A DNA stretch of 64,000 nucleotides from Pirellulales bacterium (GTDB lineage Bacteria > Planctomycetota > Planctomycetia > Pirellulales > JACPPG01), in assembly GCA_036490175.1 (NCBI GenBank), contig DASXEJ010000019.1, forward strand, positions 1 through 64,000, written 5' to 3'. Positions 1-8,292 of the stretch are shown here, in pieces. The stretch's first letter is position 1, and every line of letters begins with the position of its first letter. The position numbers and the translations under genes are program-made. A model generated the notes under the pieces. The model was not told the DNA's origin and did no database searches. It saw only the letters and a program-made list of their open reading frames with translations.

Positions 1-255
1 CCCGCCGCTGCTGTCCTTCTCCAGAAATTTGAAATTGAAGAAATAGAAATCACATCTACCGGCCATCAGTTCGTCGCATTGCCATCGCGTCACGAGGCTC
101 TTTGATACCAAATAGTCTCCCAATGCTGCTAAATCAGAACCCCTTGATCGTGCCGCCCTCGATCCGGCCATAAACTCGCGAACGGAAGCGTTTAAGGTTT
201 CCGCCGCAATCAAGCGGCTGCTGACAACATGTTCCAGGAACGCATCAAGGTCCAC
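1..255 (-). CDS. Serine/threonine protein kinase, N-terminal part (cut by window edge)
   Basis: An 85-codon open frame runs off the left edge on the minus strand. Residues 47-66 contain 'DYLVSKSLVTRWQCDELMAG', which resembles the stretch preceding the kinase domain in many planctomycete Ser/Thr kinases (YLVKQGLLTRWQ..KLL.G). It is followed by 'FNFKFLEKDSSGG', which aligns with the first beta strand and the opening of the glycine-rich ATP loop (GKYKLLEKLGSGG). The call is therefore a Hanks-type kinase whose catalytic domain lies outside the window. The start is inferred as GTG at 253-255 (MDLDAFLEHV), because an in-frame TGA lies 33 bases upstream and no ATG lies between. The loop reads D-S-S-G-G rather than G-x-G-x-x-G, so it may be divergent. 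The alternative is chance similarity in a short frame. Confidence 0.6.
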   Translation of the reverse strand, partial: MDLDAFLEHVVSSRLIAAETLNASVREFMAGSRAARSRGSDLAALGDYLVSKSLVTRWQCDELMAGRCDFYFFNFKFLEKDSSGG

Positions 256-318
256 GGATACCGGTCCCCAGGTCCGAACGCCTACTCATGCCCTCATGAT
301 ACCCGGCCGGAGGGGCGA

Positions 319-552
319 TCAACTCATTTTTGCGGTATGGCGCGTTCCCAAGTAGGAGAGCCACGCAATGGGTTCTGCAAAAACTAGCATCAAGAGGCCG
401 CCCACTGCTTCGGTACCATAGCCCATTAGGTAGTTCATTGCGGTGTAACCCTCTGCAGGATTGAAAATCCCGTTCAAGCCGGGTAGGCCGTGGAGTATTC
501 CAATGATGCCAGCCGTTCTGACGATCAGTCCAAATATGTCACGAGCGTTCAT
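319..552 (-). CDS. Small membrane protein, 77 aa, function unknown
   Basis: The start is the ATG at 550-552, preceded by an ideal AGGAGG 6-7 bases upstream; the open frame continues to 774, but the extension is basic and lacks hydrophobic segments. The product has two hydrophobic stretches (about residues 5-20, 'IFGLIVRTAGIIGILHG', and 43-65, 'GGLLMLVFAEPIAWLSYLG'), suggesting a two-helix inner-membrane peptide. I do not recognise a named family. It sits just upstream of the kinase start on the same strand, with 63 bases between, so co-transcription is possible. Coding is supported mainly by the ribosome binding site and the hydrophobic pattern. Confidence 0.6.
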   Translation of the reverse strand: MNARDIFGLIVRTAGIIGILHGLPGLNGIFNPAEGYTAMNYLMGYGTEAVGGLLMLVFAEPIAWLSYLGTRHTAKMS

Positions 553-961
553 CGAAAGGCCTCCTGGGATGCGGTGGACAGAATCCTTTTGCTGGCCTAC
601 AGCTTGGCCACTACGTTCTTCTATCACAACTTCAACCGGGGCCAGCACGCAGTTAGGACCGCGCCAGCGGCCAACTCCAGGGTCACGAAGCACAAATGAA
701 CCGTCGAAGGTATGGTCGAGCCAATGCCGTTTAAGGTGGCCAAAACACGCGGCTCCAATCGACAGCGGCGGCAATTAATTTCCGACTGCCCCACGTCCGC
801 ATGATCCATAAGCTTGCATTTATGGATTAGGCGGCAGTACAATGCCGGCGGCTAACGGGGCCGCTCGCGACGTTGCTCTGTAAGGCGGTGTGGGTCACGG
901 ATAGATACCCAAGGTGACGCCCAAACCCGCCGCACTGTGCTAACACCTCAGGAGGCCGGCG
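553..961. other. Intergenic region between divergent genes
   Basis: No convincing gene is visible in these 409 bases. Several frames are open, but they disagree with one another and lack binding sites or recognisable motifs. The stretch must hold promoters for the small membrane protein (leftward) and the DUF1501 gene (rightward). It contains one clean inverted repeat at 804-827. Confidence 0.5.
804..827. repeat. Inverted repeat ATCCATAA-N8-TTATGGAT
   Basis: Two perfect 8-base arms (804-811 and 820-827) are separated by 8 bases. The site lies about 135 bases upstream of the DUF1501 start. No T tract follows on either strand, so an operator is more likely than a terminator. Confidence 0.45.
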
Positions 962-2227
962 ATGTTGACCTTTTTTGGACGGCGACGGCGGTTCTGTGAC
1001 GGGGTCTCGCGGCGAGATTTTCTCCGCGTCGGCGCACTTTCGGTCGGCGGCCTTTCTTTGGCCGACCTGCTGCGGCTGAAGGCCGAGGGGGCCGTCGGTC
1101 CCACGCCCGGCAAAAGCGTGATCATGGTCTTCCTGCACGGCGGGCCGCCGCACCTGGACATGTACGACATGAAGCCGCGCGCCCCGGTGGAATTCCGCGG
1201 CGAGTTCAATCCGATTAGCGGCAACGTGCCCGGCATGGATTGCTGCGAGCTGATGCCCCGGCAGGCCGGCATCATGGACAAGCTGGCAATCTTGCGCGGG
1301 CTGCACTTTGTTGAAGAACACAGTGCCCACTCGCTGTGGACCGGCTTCCCCGAGCGGATCAATCGGCCCGCGTTTGGCTCGGTGGTCAGTTACTTGAAGG
1401 GGAAGCAGGATGGGCTGCCGCCATATGTGAGCTTGATGAATCAACCGCTGTCCGAGAATCCCGCGTATTGCGGCACGCCGCATCGGCCGTTCGTGCCCAA
1501 CGGGCCGGGTTTGGAAGATTTGGGGCTGGCGGCCGGCATTTCCGTCGATCGGTTGAAGGGGAGGCAGCAGTTGCTCGGCGGACTCGACACGATCCGCCGC
1601 GAGGTCGACTACCGCGGCGCGCTGGCCGGCATCGATGCTTACACGGTCCGCGCGCTCGACATGGTGGCTTCCAGCAAAAGCCGCGAGGCGTTCGACCTGG
1701 ATAAAGAATCGCCCGCCGTGCGCGAGCGCTACGGCAAGGCGAACGAAGATTTCTTGCGCGCCCGGCGGCTAGTCGAGGCGGGAATTTCGGTAGTAACGCT
1801 GGTCGTGGGGGGCTGGGACACGCACAGCAATAATTTCAACTCGATGCGCAACCTGCTTCCCAAGCTCGACCAGGGGATGCACGCGCTAGTGAGCGATCTG
1901 CACGAGCGGGGCATGAATCGCGACGTGGCGGTGATCCTGTGGGGCGAGTTCGGCCGCACGCCGCGCGTCAACGCCACGGCCGGTCGCGACCATTGGCCGC
2001 GGGCCGGATTTGCGGTGATGGCCGGCGGCAGTTTTCAGACGGGCCAGGTCATCGGCGCTACCGACGCCCGCGGCGAAGCGGCCGTGGGCTTGTCGATGAA
2101 ATCGAGCCATGTGCTCGCGAGCCTGTACCAGCACATGGGCATCGACCCGGGGATCTCGATCCCCGATCACAACGGCCGTCCGACTTATCTGCTGGACGAG
2201 CGCGACCCGGTGCCGGGGTTGGTGTAG
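962..2227 (+). CDS. DUF1501 domain protein, Tat-exported
   Basis: A 421-residue member of the DUF1501 family, which has an alkaline-phosphatase/sulfatase-like fold, is greatly expanded in Planctomycetes and is of uncertain substrate. The N terminus carries a twin-arginine motif (S-R-R-D-F-L at about residues 17-22) and a hydrophobic stretch, so folded export through Tat is expected. Family landmarks are 'MVFLHGGPPHLDMYDMKP' near residue 55, 'GGWDTH' near 284 and 'WGEFGRTPRVN' near 327, where His, Asp and Glu probably bind metal. The ATG at 962 follows AGGAGG with a 6-base gap, which fixes the start. The usual partner, a DUF1549/DUF1553 cytochrome-like protein, is not adjacent. The gene stands alone, convergent with the lectin gene. 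Confidence 0.92.
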   Translation: MLTFFGRRRRFCDGVSRRDFLRVGALSVGGLSLADLLRLKAEGAVGPTPGKSVIMVFLHGGPPHLDMYDMKPRAPVEFRGEFNPISGNVPGMDCCELMPRQAGIMDKLAILRGLHFVEEHSAHSLWTGFPERINRPAFGSVVSYLKGKQDGLPPYVSLMNQPLSENPAYCGTPHRPFVPNGPGLEDLGLAAGISVDRLKGRQQLLGGLDTIRREVDYRGALAGIDAYTVRALDMVASSKSREAFDLDKESPAVRERYGKANEDFLRARRLVEAGISVVTLVVGGWDTHSNNFNSMRNLLPKLDQGMHALVSDLHERGMNRDVAVILWGEFGRTPRVNATAGRDHWPRAGFAVMAGGSFQTGQVIGATDARGEAAVGLSMKSSHVLASLYQHMGIDPGISIPDHNGRPTYLLDERDPVPGLV

Positions 2228-2247
2228 AGACTGTAGTAGAAGCCGCT

Positions 2248-2865
2248 TCACTGCGTGCGTGTGGTCGACGACCCGCGGCCGCGATACGCTAGCAAGCCGC
2301 CGACGGCCAGTACGACCGCGGTCGTTATCGAGGCCGGTTCGGGGACGAATTCCACGACGCCATTAAATGGAATGCCGATCGGATCGAGGGTTTGATTCGA
2401 CCAGTCGTTCCAAGCACCCGGATTGTGGAAATTCGGGTAGTACATGGCGACCCAGAACTCGGTTCCAAAGGCATTGTTTGGCTCGCCGCTATCCCAATTG
2501 GTGTACGTGATCGGCGCACCGCTGACCCAGAGGTAGTTGTCGGCCGGGTTCGCGGCGTTGATTTGCTGCGTCGGGTCGTAAAGACCGATCCAGAGCAGAT
2601 GTTGTTGGCCGCCATAGCCGCCGAACACGTCGAGCAAGAAGTTCTGCTGCTCTTGGTTGCCGATTGTTGCCAGGTGCCCGCCGAGAGCTTCTGCCTCCGC
2701 CTCTGAGTCGGCCCAATTCGCATTCGACAATAGTTGGTAACTATGCCCCGTCGCTGGATCGGAAATGACGGGACTGATGGGAATCACGCCTGCCGAGCTT
2801 GGTTGCGTGGCGGCACAGTAGATGACCGCCGATAGCGCTAAGAAAACGGGAACGCTTTTGAACAT
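2248..2865 (-). CDS. Secreted C-type lectin-domain protein with PEP-CTERM tail
   Basis: A 205-residue secreted protein. Residues 1-25 form a signal peptide (MFKSVPVFLALSAVIYCAA). The central part (about 40-175) is a C-type lectin domain: it begins 'GHSYQLL', contains 'WADSEAEAEALGGHLATI' and 'WIGLYD', then 'EPNN' and 'WNDWSN', the calcium and sugar site; EPN is the mannose-type triplet. The C terminus has 'VPEPAS', a hydrophobic stretch and an Arg-containing end (YRGRG), the PEP-CTERM sorting signal processed by exosortase. The start at 2865 is chosen over the frame's earlier extension to 3132 because the signal peptide begins there and the upstream part overlaps another small gene. Likely role: cell-surface or matrix carbohydrate binding. 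Confidence 0.88.
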   Translation of the reverse strand: MFKSVPVFLALSAVIYCAATQPSSAGVIPISPVISDPATGHSYQLLSNANWADSEAEAEALGGHLATIGNQEQQNFLLDVFGGYGGQQHLLWIGLYDPTQQINAANPADNYLWVSGAPITYTNWDSGEPNNAFGTEFWVAMYYPNFHNPGAWNDWSNQTLDPIGIPFNGVVEFVPEPASITTAVVLAVGGLLAYRGRGSSTTRTQ

Positions 2866-3092
2866 GTATCGAGCTCGCGGGGGTATTTCAGAGCTGTTTT
2901 GACGCGAGATTCGATTGTTGCTGCGGGCGGCAACCATGTCGAGAAAATTGCTAAAAGAGCAAAACGTGCGCAGGGGAGGCAATGGAGAGCCGCCCAAGTT
3001 GTGCCTAAAGCGGCATGGCGTAGAGGAGGGGACGCCCTGTGTCGTTGGGTGCTGCGTCGGCACTAAGTTGACAGGCGAGGAGCAGCCGCTGA

Positions 3093-3233
3093 TTACGTGC
3101 GGATCAGTGCAGCGGCGCGCTTTTGCGAGCACTGCGGGTGGACGCCGCCTGGGGAATAGGAGGGCTTGCCGCAGACCGGGCAGACCTTGCGGGGAACGCT
3201 CAGGACTTCGGGCTTGGGCTTCTTTTCACTCAT
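3093..3233 (-). CDS. 46-residue CxxC protein, planctomycete type
   Basis: This short gene reads MSEKKPKPEVLSVPRKVCPV and continues 'CGKPSYSPGGVHPQCSQKRA'. The C-P-V-C pair and the later H-P-Q-C suggest a single small zinc site of the zinc-ribbon kind, with a lysine-rich N terminus. I recall similar tiny proteins, annotated as hypothetical, in other planctomycetes, but I cannot confirm this here. The ATG is at 3231-3233 and the stop at 3093-3095; the binding site is weak. The gene overlaps, in another frame, the non-coding upstream extension of the lectin frame. Role unknown; a nucleic-acid- or ribosome-binding accessory is possible. Confidence 0.7.
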   Translation of the reverse strand: MSEKKPKPEVLSVPRKVCPVCGKPSYSPGGVHPQCSQKRAAALIRT

Positions 3234-3623
3234 GGCGTGATCCCCAGTGTTGCTCGGTCAGTGACGAAACTCGCCGCGGCAGATGGTGCTGATTCGCCGC
3301 GGCGCGGCAAACTCGCGGAATGTCTCACTTCAAGGCGTGGTGTGATCGGATCGAGGGCCGGCGCAGGATTCCGTTCCGCTCGGATCTATGGAGGGAGGCT
3401 CATGAAGTGTCGGCTGCACAAAAGTCAGCCTGCATAGATGGGAGGTAGTTACATTGTCGCCGCAAAGTACCGACGCCACAAGCGGCAATCGTCGGGTTGG
3501 GCGAGCATCTTGCTGGATCGCCAAGCGATTAGGCCCCTTTTTTCCGGTTAAGGCATGCTGGCGCCTGCGCTGCACGCGGGCAGGACGTGCGCGGATTAGC
3601 TCGGCGGTGTGATCGAACGGGTG
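3234..3623. other. Intergenic region, nothing recognised
   Basis: About 390 bases with no supportable gene. Open frames exist on both strands, but none has a binding site, motif or plausible composition. It lies upstream of the 46-residue protein gene and downstream of the gene ending at 3624, and presumably holds the promoter of the former. Confidence 0.4.
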
Positions 3624-4982
3624 TCATTTACCATCAATCGGCCAGCGAAACAGCAGTTCTTGGTCTGCGCCGGTCTCGGCATCGATCTTCGAATTCACAT
3701 CGTGCCACTTGCTGTGGAGAAGCAGGCCACGATCATCGAGCTTGTAAACAAAGGGCTCGCCCGAGGTGGCATCGAGCGGCACTTCCGTAATATATGACGG
3801 AGCGAGATCGGACAACTGCTCGGGAAAGCGGCCTTGATCGAGTCGATAGCGGGCTAGCGCCAAGGCAAGAATGCCGACCTGATTCGCGGCCGTGGTGCGT
3901 GCTCCTTCGCGTACGTATTGCACCAAGTGGCCGAGGAATTCCGGCAGCAGGTCGAAATCGAACGTCGACCGCCTCGGTGGGTAGGTCGGATGCTTCACAT
4001 CTTCTGTCTGAGCTACTACCACGGCCCACGGCTGTGCGGCGACATCGATCAATCGGCGCATGGCGTCGAGGTAGCGGACGGCCAGTTGCTGTTTGGTCGC
4101 ATAGTGAATGGCCGTGGTCAGATTGCCGCCGATGCGGAGGTTGTAGCCCATCGTCGTGGGATCGTCTGCCGAGACAATGCCTGCCACGCGATCACCGAGC
4201 AGGCCGATCTGCAAGCCTGGGCGGATGTCGACCGCTGCCAGCGCGACTTGCAACCGCTCGAGGTCTTGGGCGCTGAAATTGACTTGCGGCAGCAGGTGCT
4301 TCAGATTCCTGACGAACGCGCGCTGATTCGACATTCGCACGAGTTGCGAGACGGCCAGCGGATTGGATTCCAGCGATTGGGCGATCGTCAGGGCATCACA
4401 CAGCGAGTCCGTCGCGCCGGTCGCATCGCCATGCCGCGCTCGCAGATACCCTTCGAGAAGTAAGCAACGGACGATGCCACGCAGCGGGCTAACCCAGGGG
4501 ACCGATCCACCGTAACCCTCTTCGGCGTGCATGGGAAAATTCGCGCGGCCCCCGAGCGCGGCCGCCTGATGCCAGCGGGCGAAATCTTCGCGGCAGTCCA
4601 GCAGCAATTGTTCGGCAATGGGCAGCGCTTCCCACTCCCCGGCAAGCTCAGGGAGTTGTTGGTCCGAGTCGAATTGCGGTAACAACCGCAGCTTATCTCG
4701 GTACGCCTTCATCCAGGTTCGTTCGTCGGCCTGGTAGAGCGCGAAGCAATCCTTGTCGGGCGGGATCCGCGGACTGTTGGCGTACAACTCGTCCGGGGTG
4801 ACCGGTTCGCCGCGTGCGCGAATGGCAGCGAGCGCGGCCTGCACCTCGCTCGATTGCCACCACCACCAGACAACTGGTACGGCGATCGTCGCGACGGCGA
4901 CCGCGGCGGCCACGATCAGCACGATCCGCTTATTACGCGATGCGGTGGGCGTTTGGTTGTGGTCCACTGCGCGACCGAACAT
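3624..4982 (-). CDS. Single-pass membrane protein with GspG-like C-terminal region
   Basis: A 452-residue planctomycete protein of unknown function. One transmembrane helix lies at residues 19-43 (IVLIVAAAVAVATIAVPVVW, followed by WWWW), and a long, mostly helical extracytoplasmic part follows. Near the C terminus, 'ILALALARYRLDQGRFPEQL' followed by 'VPLDATSGEPFVYKLDDRG' resembles the tail of type II secretion pseudopilins (LYRLDNGRYP...DPWG.PY.Y), a module seen in many planctomycete proteins. The protein at 13924-16128 has the same ending, so the two are paralogues in that region. The start at 4982 places the helix correctly. pcm lies 169 bases upstream on the same strand, so read-through is possible. 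I cannot assign a role. Confidence 0.72.
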   Translation of the reverse strand: MFGRAVDHNQTPTASRNKRIVLIVAAAVAVATIAVPVVWWWWQSSEVQAALAAIRARGEPVTPDELYANSPRIPPDKDCFALYQADERTWMKAYRDKLRLLPQFDSDQQLPELAGEWEALPIAEQLLLDCREDFARWHQAAALGGRANFPMHAEEGYGGSVPWVSPLRGIVRCLLLEGYLRARHGDATGATDSLCDALTIAQSLESNPLAVSQLVRMSNQRAFVRNLKHLLPQVNFSAQDLERLQVALAAVDIRPGLQIGLLGDRVAGIVSADDPTTMGYNLRIGGNLTTAIHYATKQQLAVRYLDAMRRLIDVAAQPWAVVVAQTEDVKHPTYPPRRSTFDFDLLPEFLGHLVQYVREGARTTAANQVGILALALARYRLDQGRFPEQLSDLAPSYITEVPLDATSGEPFVYKLDDRGLLLHSKWHDVNSKIDAETGADQELLFRWPIDGK

Positions 4983-5151
4983 AGGCCGGTTCCGGGGCGG
5001 CTTGCGCCAGAGAAAAATAGAGTCAGATTAATTGTCAACGATGGATTACGGCTGTGCCAGAGATTTCGCGTTCGCCACGGCCGAACGCGGGGAATCCCAC
5101 TACGATCACCACGCCAGTAACGTTGCCCAGTCCCGATCCGCGAGGGCTCTG

Positions 5152-5802
5152 TTAACTCTCATGCGTACCTCCACCAACCAACGGCACGAAGCGGCACTTT
5201 GTCAATTCCAGGCGGTGGTATGTCTCGCCGTGGCGCTCGATGCGCTCGAGCGTCTGGCCGCTGGGGCTACCGAGAGGTATGGCTAATCGGCCGCCCTCGG
5301 CCAGTTGATTCAGCAGGGCAGGGGGGCAGGTCGTGGTAGCCGCGGCAACCAGAATGCCCCGGTAGGGCGCCTCGTCTGGCCACCCCTGCGTGCCGTCGCC
5401 GACCAACAATTTGACGTTCTGATAGTTCAGCTCTGTTAGAACGCGGCCGGCCCGCGCCGAAAGTTCAGCATGTAATTCCAGCGAGATCACGCGTGCGGCC
5501 AACTCAGCCAGGATGGCGGTTTGATAACCGCTGCCGGTGCCGATATCGAGGACGGTTTCATGGCCCGCGAGTTCGAGCGCCTCGCTCATCATGGCCACGA
5601 TCAGGGGCTGGCTGATGGTTTGCTCGCAGTCGATGGCCAAAGCGCGATTGGCGTAGGCATCGGCCAGTCGCGCGACATTGACGAAGCGCTCGCGCGGCAC
5701 ACGGCTCATCGCGTCCAGCACACGGCGATCACGAATGCCGTGCCGCTCGAGGTCGCGGACCATGCGCAATCGCGCAAGATGGACTTCGCTGTCTGGAGGC
5801 AT
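5152..5802 (-). CDS. pcm: Protein-L-isoaspartate O-methyltransferase
   Basis: A 216-residue cytoplasmic repair enzyme that transfers a methyl group from S-adenosylmethionine to L-isoaspartyl residues in aged proteins. Family marks: 'VPRERFV' near residue 34, 'ISQPLIVAMM' near 62 (substrate region), the SAM-binding motif 'VLDIGTGSGYQTAILAELA' near 84, 'GDGTQGWP' near 135 and 'AIPLGSPSGQ' near 175. The length matches the family (205-220). recJ ends 97 bases upstream on the same strand, so the two may be co-transcribed. Confidence 0.96.
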   Translation of the reverse strand: MPPDSEVHLARLRMVRDLERHGIRDRRVLDAMSRVPRERFVNVARLADAYANRALAIDCEQTISQPLIVAMMSEALELAGHETVLDIGTGSGYQTAILAELAARVISLELHAELSARAGRVLTELNYQNVKLLVGDGTQGWPDEAPYRGILVAAATTTCPPALLNQLAEGGRLAIPLGSPSGQTLERIERHGETYHRLELTKCRFVPLVGGGTHES

Positions 5803-5898
5803 ACGCGGGGTCTCGCCATCGACAGAGTCGCCAGTTGCTTGCTCTCAGGCAACTGTGCCACAGGCGGCCGTGCCGCAATCGCCTTTTGATGTCGCTGG

Positions 5899-7677
5899 CT
5901 ATCGCGGCGTGGCCGCGGCCAATTCGGTGACAGATTTTTCTGCCGCGCGCCAATCGGCCACGTGCAATTCTACCGTGCGGCGGCCGCGAAATTCGTTGAT
6001 CACGGGCCGAAACGCAATCGATATAGGGCCTGGGCATTGCGCCATCGGCTCGGCCCAATCGCCGCCGCCAAACGCTACGCCGCGCAGACTTGTTTTGGCC
6101 TGGGCCAACTTCATCGACAGGTGCCGTTCGCCCCCTCCCATGCGCTTGGGGGGCTCGGCCAGCGTAATGCCCGTGGCACATAGCATGGGACGAGGATTGG
6201 ATTGGCCGAAGGGAGCCAAACGTTCGATCTGTTCGACGGTGGCCAGCGTCAATTCGGAAAGATACACCTCGGCATCGATCGATAGTTCCGCCACGCGCTG
6301 CTGCTGGGTGATCGTTTCGGCGGCGTAGTCGCAAAATTCGCTGCGAAAGGCCTCGACGTTTTGCTCGTTGATTTTCAGGCCGGCCGCCGCGGCGTGACCA
6401 CCATGGGTTAGCAGGTGTTGCGAGCACGCGACAAGCGCCTGACACACGTCAAAGCCGGGAATGCTGCGGGCTGATCCGGTGCCCGGCTTCACGCCGACTT
6501 CGTCCAGCGCGATCATCACGACCGGGCAATGGTGTCGGTCTGCCAGGCGGCCAGCGACGATGCCGATCACGCCCGGATGCCAGCCCCGTTCGGCCAGCAC
6601 CAGCGCCGCATCTTGCCCGGCGTCGAATTGCGCTTGAGCTTGCGCCCCGGCCGCGAGCAGAATGCTGCGCTCCAGGCTTTGGCGGCTGCCATTGAGCTGG
6701 TCGATGTATTCGGCCAGCATGTCGGCGCGCTCTTGCGAAGTAGTCATCAACAGCTCGACGGCCAGTTGTGCCTGGCCCAGTCGACCCGCCGCGTTCAGTC
6801 GTGGGGCGAGCGCGAAACCGATGTCCTCGGCATTGAGCGCCGGCTTGCGATCCAACTCGGCTCGTTTCATAAGCGCGGCCAGGCCCAGCACCGGCCGATC
6901 ACGCAGCGCGACCAGTCCGTGTTGCACAAGCACGCGGTTCTCGTCCACCAGCGGCACCACGTCGGCCACGGTCCCCAGTGCGGCCAGTCCCAATGCCGAT
7001 AGCAGGAACGAACGCATCCGGTCGTTCACCTTTTGGCCGCCACTGGCCTGCTTTGCCACCAGCCACGCCAGCTTGAACGCCACGCCGGCGCCGCTCAGTC
7101 CGGCAAAGGGATATCCTTGCCCAGGCAGGCCCGGATGAACGATCGCGGCGGCATCGGGCAGCACGGCGCCGGGCTGATGGTGATCCGTGATGATCAGATC
7201 GATCCCCAACTCGCGGGCGGCACGCGCCTCGTCGACGCTGGCGATGCCGCAGTCGACGGTGATTACCATCTTGGCCCCCTGGCGCGCGAGCGTGGCGAGC
7301 GCTTCCTGGTTCAGGCCATAGCCCTCTTCCAAGCGATGGGGGACGTAATAGCCGACGTTGGCGCCGAGCAACGTCAAGCATTGCCAGAGCAGGCTGGTGG
7401 CGGTCATGCCGTCGACGTCGTAATCGCCGTACACAATGATCCGCTGGCCGGACTGCACCGCGCGCAAAATCTGTTCGGCGGCACTCACGGCGCCGGGCAA
7501 TAGCTCGGGATCGCGCAGCGAAGAGAGCTTGGGTTCGAGAAAGTCGCGGGCTGAGTCCGGATCGCCGAGCCCTCGACAGATTAGCAGCCGGGCCACGACC
7601 GTGGGGAGGCGTGCGGCGCGCTCCAGGGCGCGAATCCGCTCCGAATCATGCGAGTGAATGCGCCACTGCTTCGGCAT
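5899..7677 (-). CDS. recJ: Single-stranded-DNA-specific exonuclease RecJ
   Basis: A 592-residue 5'-3' single-strand DNA exonuclease used in recombination and mismatch or base repair. The DHH phosphoesterase core is clear: motif I 'YGDYDVDGMTATSLLWQ' near residue 82, 'TVDCGI' near 140, the DHH motif 'ITDHHQPG' near 162 and 'GLSGAGVAFKLAW' near 192. The DHHA1 domain ('HPGVIGIVAGRLADRH' near 370 and 'GGHAAAAGL' near 428) and a C-terminal OB fold follow. The metal-binding Asp and His residues of motifs I and III are present, so the enzyme should be active. The length is normal. It lies between pcm and rpmG on the same strand. Confidence 0.97.
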   Translation of the reverse strand: MPKQWRIHSHDSERIRALERAARLPTVVARLLICRGLGDPDSARDFLEPKLSSLRDPELLPGAVSAAEQILRAVQSGQRIIVYGDYDVDGMTATSLLWQCLTLLGANVGYYVPHRLEEGYGLNQEALATLARQGAKMVITVDCGIASVDEARAARELGIDLIITDHHQPGAVLPDAAAIVHPGLPGQGYPFAGLSGAGVAFKLAWLVAKQASGGQKVNDRMRSFLLSALGLAALGTVADVVPLVDENRVLVQHGLVALRDRPVLGLAALMKRAELDRKPALNAEDIGFALAPRLNAAGRLGQAQLAVELLMTTSQERADMLAEYIDQLNGSRQSLERSILLAAGAQAQAQFDAGQDAALVLAERGWHPGVIGIVAGRLADRHHCPVVMIALDEVGVKPGTGSARSIPGFDVCQALVACSQHLLTHGGHAAAAGLKINEQNVEAFRSEFCDYAAETITQQQRVAELSIDAEVYLSELTLATVEQIERLAPFGQSNPRPMLCATGITLAEPPKRMGGGERHLSMKLAQAKTSLRGVAFGGGDWAEPMAQCPGPISIAFRPVINEFRGRRTVELHVADWRAAEKSVTELAAATPR

Positions 7678-7786
7678 ATCGTCCTGACGAGCATCGAGCG
7701 GCGGTTTGTTCCTTGGCGCCGTGACCTAAAGCAATAGCAGGCTGCGTCCAAGCGGCGGCCCGAAGTAGAGCCCTGGCCGCCCGCAG

Positions 7787-7824
7787 GCGGTAGCTGTTGG
7801 CTAGCCCACGCCGGCAGCTACCGC
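7787..7824. repeat. Long hairpin overlapping the end of rpmG
   Basis: Arms GCGGTAGCTG (7787-7796) and CAGCTACCGC (7815-7824) are perfect 10-base complements, with an inner GGC/GCC pair. The right arm covers the last codon and stop of rpmG, so the hairpin forms at the 3' end of its mRNA. There is no T tract. It may act as a terminator or be a copy of a dispersed intergenic palindrome. Confidence 0.55.
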
Positions 7825-7985
7825 TTCTTCTTCTCGACGTGCAAGGTGTGCTTGCGCAGCCGTGGGCTGTACTTCAGCAGCTTGAGCTTCTCGCCGCCGG
7901 TCTTGCGGCGGACCGTATAGTTCAGGTCCCCCGTCTCCTCGCAGGCGAGAAAGACGACTTCGACCTTTTTCTTACTTTTGCCCAT
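7818..7985 (-). CDS. rpmG: 50S ribosomal protein L33
   Basis: A 55-residue basic ribosomal protein of the large subunit. It begins [20 protein letters not shown] and ends '[19 protein letters not shown]'. The phrase '[18 protein letters not shown]' is the L33 signature (LELKKYCPRCRKHTLHKE). The two CxxC zinc pairs of the zinc-binding form are lost: only one Cys remains, and CPRC has become SPRL. This is therefore the zinc-independent (C-minus) type. The start is ATG at 7983-7985. It lies 140 bases upstream of recJ, on the same strand. Confidence 0.95.
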   Translation of the reverse strand: MGKSKKKVEVVFLACEETGDLNYTVRRKTGGEKLKLLKYSPRLRKHTLHVEKKKR

Positions 7986-8292
7986 CGGATCACTCGTCTC
8001 CCGAATTTCCAGGCATTCACGATTTTGTCAGGGGGTCGATTCTACCCGGAAAGGGGCCAGTACCGCCAGCCCTGGGAAATAGCGGGTGGCGGCCTAAAAA
8101 TGAGCTGGTCCGGGTCTCGCGGACATCCCAGCCTACGATCACCAAAAGCTCATGGCGATGACCCAAGAGAGACGCCGTTCGCATCCACGTGGCAGTTGTG
8201 AGCAAGGGGTAGGTTTAAAGCCGCGACCCTATGAAATCGTTCGGGACTTGTTGAAAGTTCGACGGCGGCACAATGCGAGTCGGGGCGCCCTT
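7986..8292. other. Intergenic region upstream of rpmG
   Basis: About 307 bases with no supported gene; a 62-codon frame on the minus strand has no motif. The region should contain the rpmG promoter and the end of the transcript arriving from 8293. Confidence 0.4.

Noticed and set aside
827-1483. Long minus-strand frame opposite the DUF1501 gene
   Set aside because: It is antisense to a clear DUF1501 protein and has shadow composition.
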